NCBI RefSeq assembly: GCF_000350225.1
Contig: NW_005179358.1
Span: 1 to 57,192 of the forward strand
From: Chondrus crispus
Taxonomy: Eukaryota; Rhodophyta; Florideophyceae; Gigartinales; Gigartinaceae
Length of the DNA: 57,192 bases
Direction: 5' to 3'
The notes under the pieces are model-generated. The model made no database searches. It was not told the DNA's origin and worked only from the letters and a program-made list of their open reading frames with translations. This document shows positions 42,470 to 52,282 of the stretch, in pieces. The translations under genes were made by a program, and so were the position numbers. Each line of letters opens with the position of its first letter. Positions within the stretch are counted from its first letter, which is position 1.

Positions 42470-43060
42470 ACTGTTAGTCATCGGGTTGTGGTGATAGTCA
42501 CCATGTCGGTGAACGTCTTGAATTTTGTCGGCCCTAAAGAATTGGTGAAGAGGTCAACGGGGGTTTCCGCCGTCGGGACGTGCTGCAGGGTGACGACGTG
42601 GTTCGCAACGTTGTCTTGTAGGTGATGATGGCTAACGTCTATATGTTTGCGTCGCTTGGTGGGGGCGCTGTTGTTGCCGATTTGAGTGGCGGCGTTGTTG
42701 TCGATGTGAAGCTGCGTGAGTAGTGCGAGAGGATCTCTCGCATTCTCACCAACACTCCATTCTCAGAATGGGGTGTTGCTGAGAATGCGACCAAACTTAT
42801 TGCTTTGTTGGACGGCTGTAGTATATGCAAAGTATTCGGCCTTGCACGTTGATAACAAAACTACGTGTTGCTTCGTCGATTTATGGCCGAATGGGGATGA
42901 AAAGACGGTGTGAAGTACGCCTGCGTGGGACTCGCAGTTGGTGGTGTTTGCGAGATCTGAGTCACTGTAGGTGGCGAGGTGCGGTGCGGAGGACACGTTG
43001 GTATTGCTTTTGTACAGGATGCCAACCTTCCCGGGATTATGGGAGGTATTTGAGGAGACA
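42470..43060 (-). pseudogene. RNase H of the old copia element
   Basis: On the minus strand, ATYSDSDLANTTNCESHAG, then LLSTCKAEYFAYTTAVQQSN (the STxEAEY block), then LLTQLHIDNNAATQIGNNSA (the DN motif), then KHIDVSHHHLQDNV, follow the copia RNase H order. The palindrome at 42738-42790 sits between the last two conserved blocks and breaks the frame. Confidence 0.78.
42738..42790. repeat. fold-back palindrome, 26-bp arms, inside RNase H sequence
   Basis: The arms 42738-42763 and 42765-42790 pair around one C with two mismatches. Confidence 0.92.
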
Positions 43061-43904
43061 TTTAAGTCGATCCCAATAGAGTGATGTGGGGCTGTGCATG
43101 TTCAACGGCAGGCAGTTAGTGGGGTGCGTGGTGTTGGGCCGTGAACATTCGGCCAGGTATCGAAGGTCTCCGAAAGATTCGCGGAAGGAGCGGGCTGTCG
43201 CAACGTCTAGGAGTAGTGCCTGTTCGGCGTGCGTGTCGTTGGGTTTTTCAGGGAAGGGTGTATATTTAGCGTTGCAGCGGGAGAGCTGAAGTTTGTCGAG
43301 GATATGAGTAACAACATGCGCTTGGGACATGTTCATGTGGTTGGTGGATGTGTGAGAGACTTTCCAGTTCAGGTGCTGAGGGGGGCCCAGTCGCTTATCG
43401 CTTTTCTTAGGGGAGTACTGTGTGCATTTCGTCAATAGCTCGTATGAGATGCTGTGGACAGTGAGTCGCCCAGGATGACAGTGAAGGCTAGGAAGCCTGC
43501 ATACGTGTGTTTGGTGAAGAGTCAAGGATCGTTTTGCCACTGAGTATACTCGTGGGATGCGCGGTGTGACACCAGCTCTGTCAGAAAGATGTGTGCAGTA
43601 AGCGGAGTGCCGTAGAAGTTGCGAACGGGGCGCCCAACTGTGCCAGGGTGTGTGCGCGTGCCATCGGACCGGGCCCCGGCCGTCTATTTCACGCAACCCA
43701 CCGGGTGGGTTGCGTGAAATAGACGGCATGGCTCTTGTCACATGGATCGTATAGGTAAGCGGCTTCAATGTCGAAGTGGTGGAGCGGGTATGCAGATTGT
43801 GCCGCGATGGGGAGGAGCAATCGGAGTGTGGTCTTCCTGGACATGTAGGCAGTTTTGGCACGTGGGTCGTAGTGCAAGCCCGCTTTCATGAGATAGCCAC
43901 GCAC
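43037..43904 (-). pseudogene. reverse transcriptase of the old copia element
   Basis: Reading leftward: HFDIEAAYLYDPCDKSHAVYF with QP (the D-A-F-L...QP block, about 43790-43704), then, after a palindrome, GTVGRPVRNFYGT and FLTELVSHRASHEYT, then LAFTVILGDSLS where the catalytic VDD should be. Only one of the two Asp appears to remain. The frame changes several times. The later part (about 43430-43040) holds the VTHILDKLQLSRCNAKYTP and DLRYLAECSRPN blocks typical of copia RT. Confidence 0.75.
43679..43727. repeat. perfect palindrome, 24-bp arms, inside RT sequence
   Basis: The arms 43679-43702 and 43704-43727 are exact reverse complements around one G. The right arm encodes (on -) the expected RT residues AVYFTQPT; the left arm is its inverted copy and is not expected in an RT. 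Confidence 0.95.
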
Positions 43905-44015
43905 TGTAAAGCGGTCTTTTCGTTTGTGGACGGTTCCCTCGGTGTTCCACTTTCACTGGTACTTCATCTTGAGCGGCATCGGGGTAATGTGTAGAGGTTA
44001 ATCAACTGGCGGGAG

Positions 44016-44900
44016 CTATTCGACGGTTTTGTTGCGGTCGAGGGTGACCAGCTCGTCTTGGTGGGCTTGGGCCAATGCATTGGCGTCGGGGTACGTCTGG
44101 GATGCGAGAAGTAATTGGGGACCGGGGGTAGTAATTGGGACATGGACGGAGGAATGGGCTAAGGAGTTTGTGTGGAAGGCTCGTGCGAGTTGATGGGCTG
44201 GGTCGAAGTTAGCATCGTACGGCTTGAAGTCTTCCGTGCGCATCTGGTAGTAGGTATTAATGGGGAGGTTTAGTACGAAGATAGTGGTGTCGGTGAGTCC
44301 TAACACATAGCCAACGGCGTCGGCGCGATGCTGGAGCCTTCTTTTCTTGTAGTGGAGGGGGGCATTCCTTTCTGGCCGAAGGCCAAGAGTTGGGCTTTGA
44401 GGATTTCTGGTTGTGCCAGATTTCGTAAGAGGAGTGTCAACGCGCTCGGTATTGCATAATGTTATACTTAAACGCAGCTTCACGAGTGGCATATTCACAG
44501 TACGTGTCCAGTAGTTTGACATGGTCCAGGTTGGTTCGAGCTACAGCCATCAGGGTGTGGTTGGTGGGACGTTTTGCACAGGAGTGTTTTGTGGCTAATG
44601 CGGGGTTGCTGTTTTGAAATCGATTCTGTACGACTTGATGAGCGTCTTTTGGGCATTGCTTTGGTATTCCTGGGCTTGGTTAGACCAGAATATCTCAGGG
44701 TATCTGTGACGGTGGGTGACGAGCGAGGGGAAGAGGGCGGGGACAATGATGCCAACTTCCTTGCGGTCCTTCAAGAAGTAGTAGATTTGGTACGCACTCT
44801 GGGCATCGAAGAAGTTGAGGAAGAATTTGTGGCTGCGTCGAAAAGTGGGGTGGATGGGGCCGCACGTGTCCAAACTGATGTAACTCCCGACGGAGTATTG
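44016..44900 (-). pseudogene. integrase and linker of the old copia element
   Basis: LDTCGPIHPTFRRSHKFFLNF (about 44880-44815) carries the first catalytic Asp region. YYFLKDRKEVGIIV follows, then SNQAQEYQSNAQ near 44690 in place of the DNGxEF block, so the second Asp is lost. TNLDHVKLLDTYCEYATREAAF (about 44545-44480) and SHSSYEIWHNQ belong to the C-terminal part. The frame at 44016-44522 runs through the linker toward RT. Confidence 0.7.
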
Positions 44901-45051
44901 CTTCAGATTGCGATTATGTGATAAGGGTTTTTTGTTTCCTGTAGGCGTAGGCAGGGCATGAAATGGTTGGGGGTTGGCCGTGAACGCACGAGGCGTACCG
45001 GTGATGGTTTGGGCACTGGCCAGTTGGCGGGGCGAGGTGCGTGGGGCGTAG

Positions 45052-45981
45052 TTAAGGCGCAGGTGCCATTCGAAGTACGTGTACGTGACTCGGTTCGGTT
45101 TGTGCTGGGAACGGTGTGGGAGCGGTGATTTGTGGGCGAGGGAAAGACGTAGTGGTGCTGGAAGTACGGGGGATGGTTGTTTTAAGGGTGTGGATTTGAA
45201 ATTTGCAGTTGGTAGGTTTTTGGATGGGGATGGTACGGGCCGCTAGCGTGAATGTGGTTGTTGGGTGGTCGGTGGTGGCTCTGGAGGCGGGGACATACGC
45301 TTGTGTACTGTGATTCCAGGATGCAAGGGGTATTATAGAGCCGGCGCGGGTGATGAGGTAGGCTTGTGTGGGTGTAAACAGGATGCGTCCATGGGTGGTG
45401 AGGTCTTTGAGGGAACGGAGGTTGCAATTAAGGCGTGGTTTTGTGACGCCGGGAATGGATATGTGGTGGTTACTCTTCGTCGGAACCATTATGGTGCCGT
45501 GATGTGTGCAGGGGATGTTCCTTCGTGGCTGTGACAGTATGGAAGGAAGTGTGGAGGGGTGTTTTGTGGGGGTGGGGGCAGGCGAAGTGGCCGGGTTAGG
45601 CAGCTGAGTCAAGGATGAGCGTACTGACGGCCTTTCGTTCATGGATGTCGGCGAGGTCATGGTTCCCATGGAGCTGTTGTTGCATGTGAAAGATGAGGTC
45701 AGCGTAGTCGGGGTCTTGGGCGGCTCGTGCTGCGGTTCGGCTGTAATTGTGTTTCTTGTTGTTGTTGGGTAGCGGTATTGGGAGTCCATGTGGCGTGGCC
45801 TAGTTACGCTTAGGCGTACTAAGCTGATGCCGTGCTGCCCGGGGCGGGATCCTGGTGGCAGGAGATCAGAAGAACTGCTGTGGCGTTTCAGTAGTTGTTT
45901 CAGGAGAGTAGCTATTTCGTTGGTTGCGCTGCTTGGTTCTGGTGGGGGTTGGAGTGTTTTAAGTCTTTGGGGGGCGTACAC
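45052..45981 (-). pseudogene. Gag/protease to Gag-pre-integrase region of the old copia element
   Basis: A 309-codon leftward frame. Its C-terminal half contains PRLNCNLRSLKDLTTHGRIL (about 45435-45375), the 'N-L-x-S-x-x-L' block found before copia integrases. The N-terminal half is Pro/Thr-rich like a Gag C-terminus. Gag continues upstream in broken frames to about 46510. No clean protease DSG motif is visible. Confidence 0.55.
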
Positions 45982-46807
45982 GTGGTCCAGCGGTTGGGTG
46001 TAGGCTTTGAAATTTCCGATTTGGTGTTCGAATGCCTTAATGTCTTTCGGTGGATTGGAGAGCAGCTAAAGGCCGATATGCGTACTTTCCAGGTTAGATT
46101 TGAGTCCTGCGATCAATAATTCGACGAAGGTTTGGGGTTTCAGGATGTTAAGGTAACCGGCGGCTAGAATCTTCGCGCGAACCTGCTGGTGCTTCTCGAC
46201 TGAATTGTACTGGTCATGCCCGGGAGGAAGAGAATCGACTCAGCTTCCATCTCGGTGTAATGGTTGTCGTGCCCGTTTGAATTGTCGAGATACCCTTTTA
46301 TCTTGGAGACCAGGTCGAAGGGGGTCTGTTAGTGGGAGGCGGGAAGAAGTGTTTGGCGATGTCGGAGGGGTTTGAGGCCGGTATTTTGCAGATAAGGTAG
46401 TTCCTTTTTTGCGTTGTATTATTTGGACTCGGCGGGTCGATTGGAATTGGTGGATATTGGGTAGGGTGGTTGGACTCCTTGCCGTCTATGGCGAAGGTTT
46501 CAACTGCCATGGGCCACGGAGGGTAGTTATTTTGGGTCGAGGATGGGCATTCAGATTTTGTCGTCGGAACACATGGTGTATGTCGTACGTTGTGTCGTCC
46601 TGTCTGTGCAGGACGGTTGTAATTCGTCTTGCGCGGCTACGTGTGCGATTCTTAGGAGCTTAGCGGGGGTTTCGGCGTCGTCGGTGAAGTTTTGGCGCCT
46701 CTGCAGGCAATATGCTCTTGCAGTTGGGGTTGCCGCGTTGGCGGTGTGTTCATGGGGGTGGGATTGGCGGATGCGGGTTGCAGGGTTAGCGGGATTTGTC
46801 CATAACC

Positions 46808-46929
46808 TGCGGGAATCCTGTACCCTACGTACAAAAGAATATATTTTACTCCCTTGTTCTTATGAGCTTGCTGGGGCTTATATACTCTATCTGCCTGTCT
46901 GAAGACACGCTTTTTTGTGCAGTCTGACA
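46808..46929 (-). repeat. right (5') LTR of the old copia element
   Basis: On + it starts TGCGGGAATCCTGTACCC and ends GTCTGACA; its partner is at 42317-42438. Just inside the element (minus strand) the sequence TGGACAAATCC could be the remains of a tRNA primer-binding site. Confidence 0.7.
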
Positions 46930-48321
46930 CAGCGCACACTCGCCCCCTCGGCCATGACCCATTTGAGCCTAGCCAGCCTGCCAAGAAAGGCAGCAATTTC
47001 ACGTCTGTATGGGTAAGGAGATCTGATTCGAAACAAGCCCTTTCGCTGGACCAACAATCAGAAAAGAAAAAGGGAAGAATCATGGCCTTAAGCAAACGCC
47101 TTTTGAATGGATTCGTGCGCAACAAACACGATGTGTCGTTATCTACGGTGACATGCATCGTATTAAAGCAGGGCAGTTGTAGTCAGCTGCCAATGAAATT
47201 TTGAAAGCTAGGGAAAAATTGAGACCACTTTTTCTGAGCGCTGGTGTAGTACAACGGCCGATGCGAGCGGAGGTTGGTGTTTGAGGCATGAACCACCGGT
47301 CGGCTGGTGGTTTAGCTATAGATGAATGGCTACGTGCGGAAAAAAGAACAAAAACATGGCAAGGAAGAATCGAACGCGGAGTGTTGGTAGCGTGGAAGAG
47401 CAGGGAGAGCGGTTATGATGACAGTACGCGTTATGGCAGATCGACAATCTCGACGCCCCGGGCGACACTAGAGGTCGTTTTCGTGCCGACGGGCAGAGGC
47501 GTTTCCAAGCTTGGTCGCCTTCGTCTGCAACCGCACCCCGCGTAGTTCCAAAATTAGGCGGGCTTGCGTATGGAGGTTGCGTTAAGAATAAACGTCGGGT
47601 AGCCGGCGGTGAGGTTCTGGCCAAGCCCGTGCTTTCCCGTCTCCTCCGTCGTCGAATGCCTGTGGTTTAATATACAAGCGCGCAGCTATCATAAATCACT
47701 ACAGTACAGTTGTGACTGATACGAGACAAGCTGTCCTGATAGGAATGGACACACGAGATGTGTAGGAAGAGAGAATTGATGGTATCAATTCACACGTAAT
47801 TGGGAATGAAATACAGTGCTTTGAAACCGCGAAGGACGAGGACATTGCATCACAGTAAACGACGTATGCGGGATACCTCTAGAAGGCTCGAGCATGTATT
47901 CAGAGCAATGCACACCGGGAGGGTTACCACGAAAGGTCTAGAGCTAGTGCTGGGAGACTACGGGCATGACCAGGAAAGGACTACAGCTAGAAAGTATTTA
48001 TAGAATTCCGCTAACGGGAGTTAGAGGGTTAGCGAAAAAGGGAAGTAAGAGGACCGAGTCCAGTTGAGGATTCGGGAGTACTGTGTACTCATTCTTTGTA
48101 TTCGTAGTAGTAGCATTTGTGCCCATCCAATTTCCCAACATGCCTCATTCCGAGGAAACCACAACATTACAGACTGTACTGTGGTGGAATACTGTAGCGT
48201 GCACTTGCCTTTCCTCACTGCAGCACTGTCAGACGTCCGGGCTGAAAGCACACGTTTGCGCGTGCGTGCGTGTGCACGCTGTACGGTCCGTACCTTATCG
48301 CCCGCGACCTAATTCTAATTG
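46930..48321. other. no gene recognised
   Basis: Opposed short frames at 47288-47624 and 48021-48391 have no recognisable content. Confidence 0.5.
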
Positions 48322-49469
48322 TCGTCCCCAGATATGCTACTGTAATCTGGCGGCCGTGTACGATGCACACGTGGACGAGGTGTCCACGTAGGGAGAGCGC
48401 GCGCGCCGATCGGTCGCAGCTAAGTACGAGTGTACTGTAGCGCACACGTGTACTGTCCGAACCCGTGCGGTAGTTAGTAATTATGGCGCCAGAAATTTAA
48501 TTGTGTACAGTACCCGGTCCGCAGTAGGCGGCTGGTATGTACTGGGACAGACATCCGAGCGTCTCTCTGTGGGGTTAGGACCCGACACGCGTGCCCAACA
48601 GTAAACTGAGGCAAGCTATCCTCCTTCCCCTTCGCGCCTAACTACAACCGGTCGACTAATTTACCCGCGCTCGCTTCTAACCCGTCACCGGTCGTCTCCG
48701 AATCCGCTCTTTGGAACAGAGCGTGACGGGCCACGTGTGCCACTATCTTTTCGCGAGTTCCACCATATGAGTAATTCGGGCGGCACCCGTCCCGCGTAGT
48801 GTGTTCCCTGTAGTATAACAACCGACGCGCACGGAGGTTATTAATCTGGCGGCCGTGCACGGTGTACGTGTCGGTGAGGTGCCCACGTCCGGAGAGCACG
48901 CCCGCGTGCCAATCGGTCGTGACATGGTGTACGTGTACAGTGTCACTCGTGTCATCCGTGCGATAGTTTGCAGCTATTGCGCGTGTACTGTAACGCATAC
49001 GTGTAGTGTCTAGATCTGCGCGGTAGTTAGTAATTCTGACGTAGTATTTTAATTGTGTACAGTACCCGGTCCGCACTACGCGGCAGGTACTGTACCGGGA
49101 CAGGTGTCCGAGGCGTCCCTATGAGGGTTTAAAAACTGACACCGGTCCCCAACAGTAAACTGGAGCAAGCTCGCCCCGTCCCTTTTGCGCCTATCCACTA
49201 GCATTCGCTTAGTTTATTCGCGCTGGCTTCTATCCCTTTACCAGTCGCTTCTGTATACGTACCTCGGAGCGACTGCGCGCGACCGGCCATTTGTGCGACT
49301 CCCTTTTTCGCAAGCTGGTCCGTATCGGATAATTCGCGCGCCGTGCGTCCGTCTTACGTGCTCCCTCGGCGACACCTCTGCATATCACGCAACCTAGGGA
49401 CGAGAGGAGTTATCCCACACACCCTCTGCTACACCTCCGAGCCTCTCACCCGGGAGGAGCTATTCAACA
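48322..49469 (+). repeat. solo gypsy LTR (copy 4), interrupted by copy 5
   Basis: Left part about 48322-48808 and right part 49420-49469 (ending CTATTCAACA) together make one LTR of the family. The break at 48808/49420 is filled by another whole LTR. The 5' end is blurred, so the start is approximate. Confidence 0.78.
48809..49419 (+). repeat. solo gypsy LTR (copy 5, 611 bp) nested in copy 4
   Basis: It begins TGTAGTATAACAACCG and ends TTATCCCACA, the cleanest match to copy 1. The flanking pentamers TTCCC and CACCC agree at three of five bases, so the target duplication has decayed or the end was reworked. Confidence 0.88.
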
Positions 49470-50275
49470 ATCGAAATGCGGTCTCCAAAGGAAATGGAGA
49501 CCTTGGACTGCAGAAAGAAGAACTTTTGAGGCTGCTAAGGGCAGTTTATGGACAAAAGAAAGTTCAAAAATGTGGAGCGACGTTGGAATGATGTGATGAG
49601 AAGGTTGAAATAAATACAGCTTCAAAGCGATCAATGTACATTTTTTGCTGTTCTACAAGCGGGGATTTCTTACAGATTATCATCCATGTTGAGGACATAC
49701 TAATATTGGCATTGACGGAACGTATGACCACAACTGTCAAAGAAGAGCTCATGTACTCCGGATGAAACATCTCGGACGTGTCACTGTATTTCTGCGTGTG
49801 TAATATCATTTGCGTCAGGAAGGGCTTCTTCTGGAGCAAAAAGAATACGCAAACCAGCTTTTGGTAAGGGTTTTGATGGAAAAGTGTAACCTTCTCAGCA
49901 CGCCTATGCTGCCTTCGAAGAATGAAGGAAATGCAGAGAATAGGGATAATGAAATGACATTCTCATAATCAATTTATCGGGAAGCACTTGGTAGACTAAT
50001 GCACCTGTTGGTAAGAGCCAGGCCAGATATTGAGCATTCTGTAGGCTGTCTATCAAGAAAATAATCATTGCAGTTGAAGTCTAACTGGACTGTGGTTGAA
50101 AGCTCCAATATTCGAGGTATATTCGATTAAATTTGCCTTTCAGATTATTTTACAGACGAGATGATAAGTGTGTTCCATATGTTTATGGATTCTCAGACGC
50201 TGCCTGGTAGGTTGAAAGTAGGAGGAAGAAATCAACAAGTAGATACGTTTTTCGGCTGCTTTCAGGCACAGTCAG

Positions 50276-50328
50276 GTGAATGACCACGAAGCATGCTTCG
50301 TGCTCATTCACGCGTTTGCAAACGCGTG
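50276..50328. repeat. two adjoining palindromes inside copia RNase H sequence
   Basis: 50276-50311 is a 36-bp palindrome with one mismatch pair, containing the perfect CACGAAGCATGCTTCGTG. 50309-50328 is a perfect 20-bp palindrome whose right half (TTGCAAACGCGTG region) reads as the expected RNase H codons LQTRV. Confidence 0.93.
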
Positions 50329-50543
50329 TGGCGATTTCATCGATGGAAGCAGAGTATATTGCGCTAACGGTTGTGTAAAAGAGGCGAAATGGATGCGTCA
50401 GATACGAAGTTAGTTGAAGTTTGGATCGGAAAACTAATTTGGATCTATGAGGTCAACACAGCAGCCATCATCTGGGCCTGCAAACAGAAACGTATGAAGC
50501 ACATTGAAATCAAATTACATTTTGTGCTGGAGTTGGGACCAAC

Positions 50544-50595
50544 ACGATAGATATATCATCTTGCTCGCCGGCGAGCGAGATGATATATCTATCGT
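50544..50595. repeat. near-perfect 52-bp palindrome inside copia RNase H sequence
   Basis: The arms 50544-50569 and 50570-50595 pair with one mismatch and no spacer. The start of the left arm encodes the expected TIDIS; the conserved frame resumes right after the palindrome with YCPASKML. Confidence 0.95.
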
Positions 50596-50883
50596 ATTGC
50601 CCGGCATCTAAGATGCTTGCGGAAGTCATGGAAAAGGCGTTGCCACAAACAACTCTCGAGTAATTTCGTGAACGTGCGGGAGTGCTATCATTGGGCAACG
50701 AAGTGGTTATTGGGAGTGCCAAGTAGTTTACCCATTACACTGCATCCGCCTTATAAGATTAAGGACTGGAGACATGCTGAGTATTCCTATAGAGCGGCTA
50801 TTCTTATCGGTGTCTTTATGATAAGGTCCAGCAAGGTCGTCAGCGCCTTCTGAAAATGAGCCTGTTTGGGTCTGTCGCTGCCC

Positions 50884-52282
50884 CTATACTTTTGCCGATG
50901 CCATCATTTGCCTCATCTGTCTGAAATAGCGGACTGCAAGTATCGGGGGAGCGTCTTGTGCCTCGACTACAGCGATAGTGGTACGTAACGCACTCAGTTG
51001 TTCTTCTTCTATTGGTAGTGAGTCCGATGCAACAGTATCTAAATTAGACTCCTCATGCGAGATACTGTTCTCATCTTCTCCTAAAGCGTGCAGGATGGAG
51101 TCTGCCATATTTCCGATAGAGACTTTTTCATGACAGTAAACATTATCACTGTTCAACAGCGCATGGATGTTCATTCGTGCATCAGGAACAACCAAATTGC
51201 TCATCACTTCAAAGAACTCCCTTTTTGGCGCTGGTTGTTGATGCTTATTCTGCTTCCGTATCTTGTAAAGCACTGCCACCAAGTAAACCAGTCATCCTCC
51301 AGCAGTTACCTTTTCCCCCATTTCTTACCATGCATCTGGTATGTACTCTATAGATAATAATTTATCGATCTTATAGATATTGGTGTTGGTGTCCTCCATA
51401 ATATCTGAAGCCTTCTCATACATTAATTTTCTGTAACTTGTCTTCAACGTCGAAATGATCTCAGCATCCATGGGTTGCAGAACAGACGTTGTATTGGACG
51501 GGGGAAACTGAATCTGCACATTTTCTAAATCGGGCAGTGTTTCTTCATTCCCATGGGCTCCACAATTATCCAACAGTAGCAAAACCTTTCGTCCTACGAT
51601 TTCACCAATGTAATGGTTGAACAGTTTCAACCATGAAAAACTTGGTGTCATCCAGGCTTTCTTATTATTCCAATAGTCAGAGCCGAGTTCTTGCTCTGTT
51701 TGATCTGAAATGCTCTCGCCTTCCGCGCTTTGCCAATTATCATCAGTGGCATTTTCTCGTTGCCAAAAGCATTTGAACAAAACAATACGATGAGGCGAAC
51801 CTTTTCCTTCTTTCGGCGAGCTACAGTAGCTCTCCGGAAAATGCAGTAAGTGCTTTTTCCGATTGTGCGATCAAGGGCCCTTTGATAAAAACACCCCGTC
51901 TCATCGGCAATCCAAACATCATCGAGACTGTATTTCTGATCCCCTAATCTCCTAATCCCCTAATGCAAATCTGGCAACGAGCGACGAATTGCACCCCGAT
52001 CAGCATCGGCATTTTCACCATAAATCCGACGTGACTTTAGGTTCCACCTTGGAAAATAGTCAGCCATCCTCCAGTAAACGTTAGTGTCGTTCTTTCCGAT
52101 TCACTTACACGCAGGTTTACCTCATCCTGTAACCTAGCCGCTTTCTGTCGGATAACGACTTCTGTGATACATTGGCGAGATACAGTTCTCGATTGTAGAG
52201 AGCCCTTTACAAATGGGACTATGCTCTTTTTGCATTGAATGTGTCTGTTATCCAGCGCAAGTCTGGTCCTCTGCGACAACAA
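50884..52282 (-). pseudogene. Tigger/pogo-like transposase, decayed (second copy)
   Basis: Leftward order: a helix-turn-helix block with VIRQKAARLQDEVN and LTFTGGWLTIF (about 52180-52040), NLKSRRIYGENADADRG (about 52045-51995), DVWIADETGCFY with the first catalytic Asp (about 51908-51873), VLLLLDNCGAH with the second (about 51590-51558), and PPSNTTSVLQPMDAEI with the third (about 51512-51460). The frame passes a TAA at 51325-51327 and continues as a C-terminal tail to 50884. At least one frameshift between HTH and catalytic parts and two stops inactivate it. All three acidic residues survive, so it decayed less than the copy at 38520. Confidence 0.82.

Larger units (their letters stand above)
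42317..46929 (-). mobile_element. Ty1/copia retrotransposon, full length but decayed
   Basis: Matching terminal repeats of about 122 bp (42317-42438 and 46808-46929) enclose, on the minus strand, Gag (about 46500-45550), a Gag-pre-integrase segment, integrase, RT and RNase H in the copia order. Flanking pentamers CAGCT (42312-42316) and CAGCG (46930-46934) look like a mutated target duplication. Frames shift repeatedly and the LTRs differ visibly, so the insertion is old. The LTRs are short for a copia element. Two fold-back palindromes interrupt the RT and RNase H sequence. Confidence 0.8.
49470..50860 (+). pseudogene. Ty1/copia RT and RNase H relic
   Basis: Broken + frames in copia order: LLRLLRAVYGQKKVQKCGATL (about 49525-49590), IIIHVEDILILAL (about 49676-49715, the VDD block with one Asp changed to Glu), YREALGRLMHLLVRARPDIEHSVG (about 49978-50048), ISSMEAEYIALT near 50335-50372, NTAAIIWACKQKRMKHIEIKLHFV near 50453-50525, and PASKMLAEVMEKALPQTTLE near 50602-50662. 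Palindromes at 50276-50328 and 50544-50595 break the RNase H part. The left end coincides with the end of gypsy LTR copy 4; no earlier copia domains are recognisable on its other side. Confidence 0.78.
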
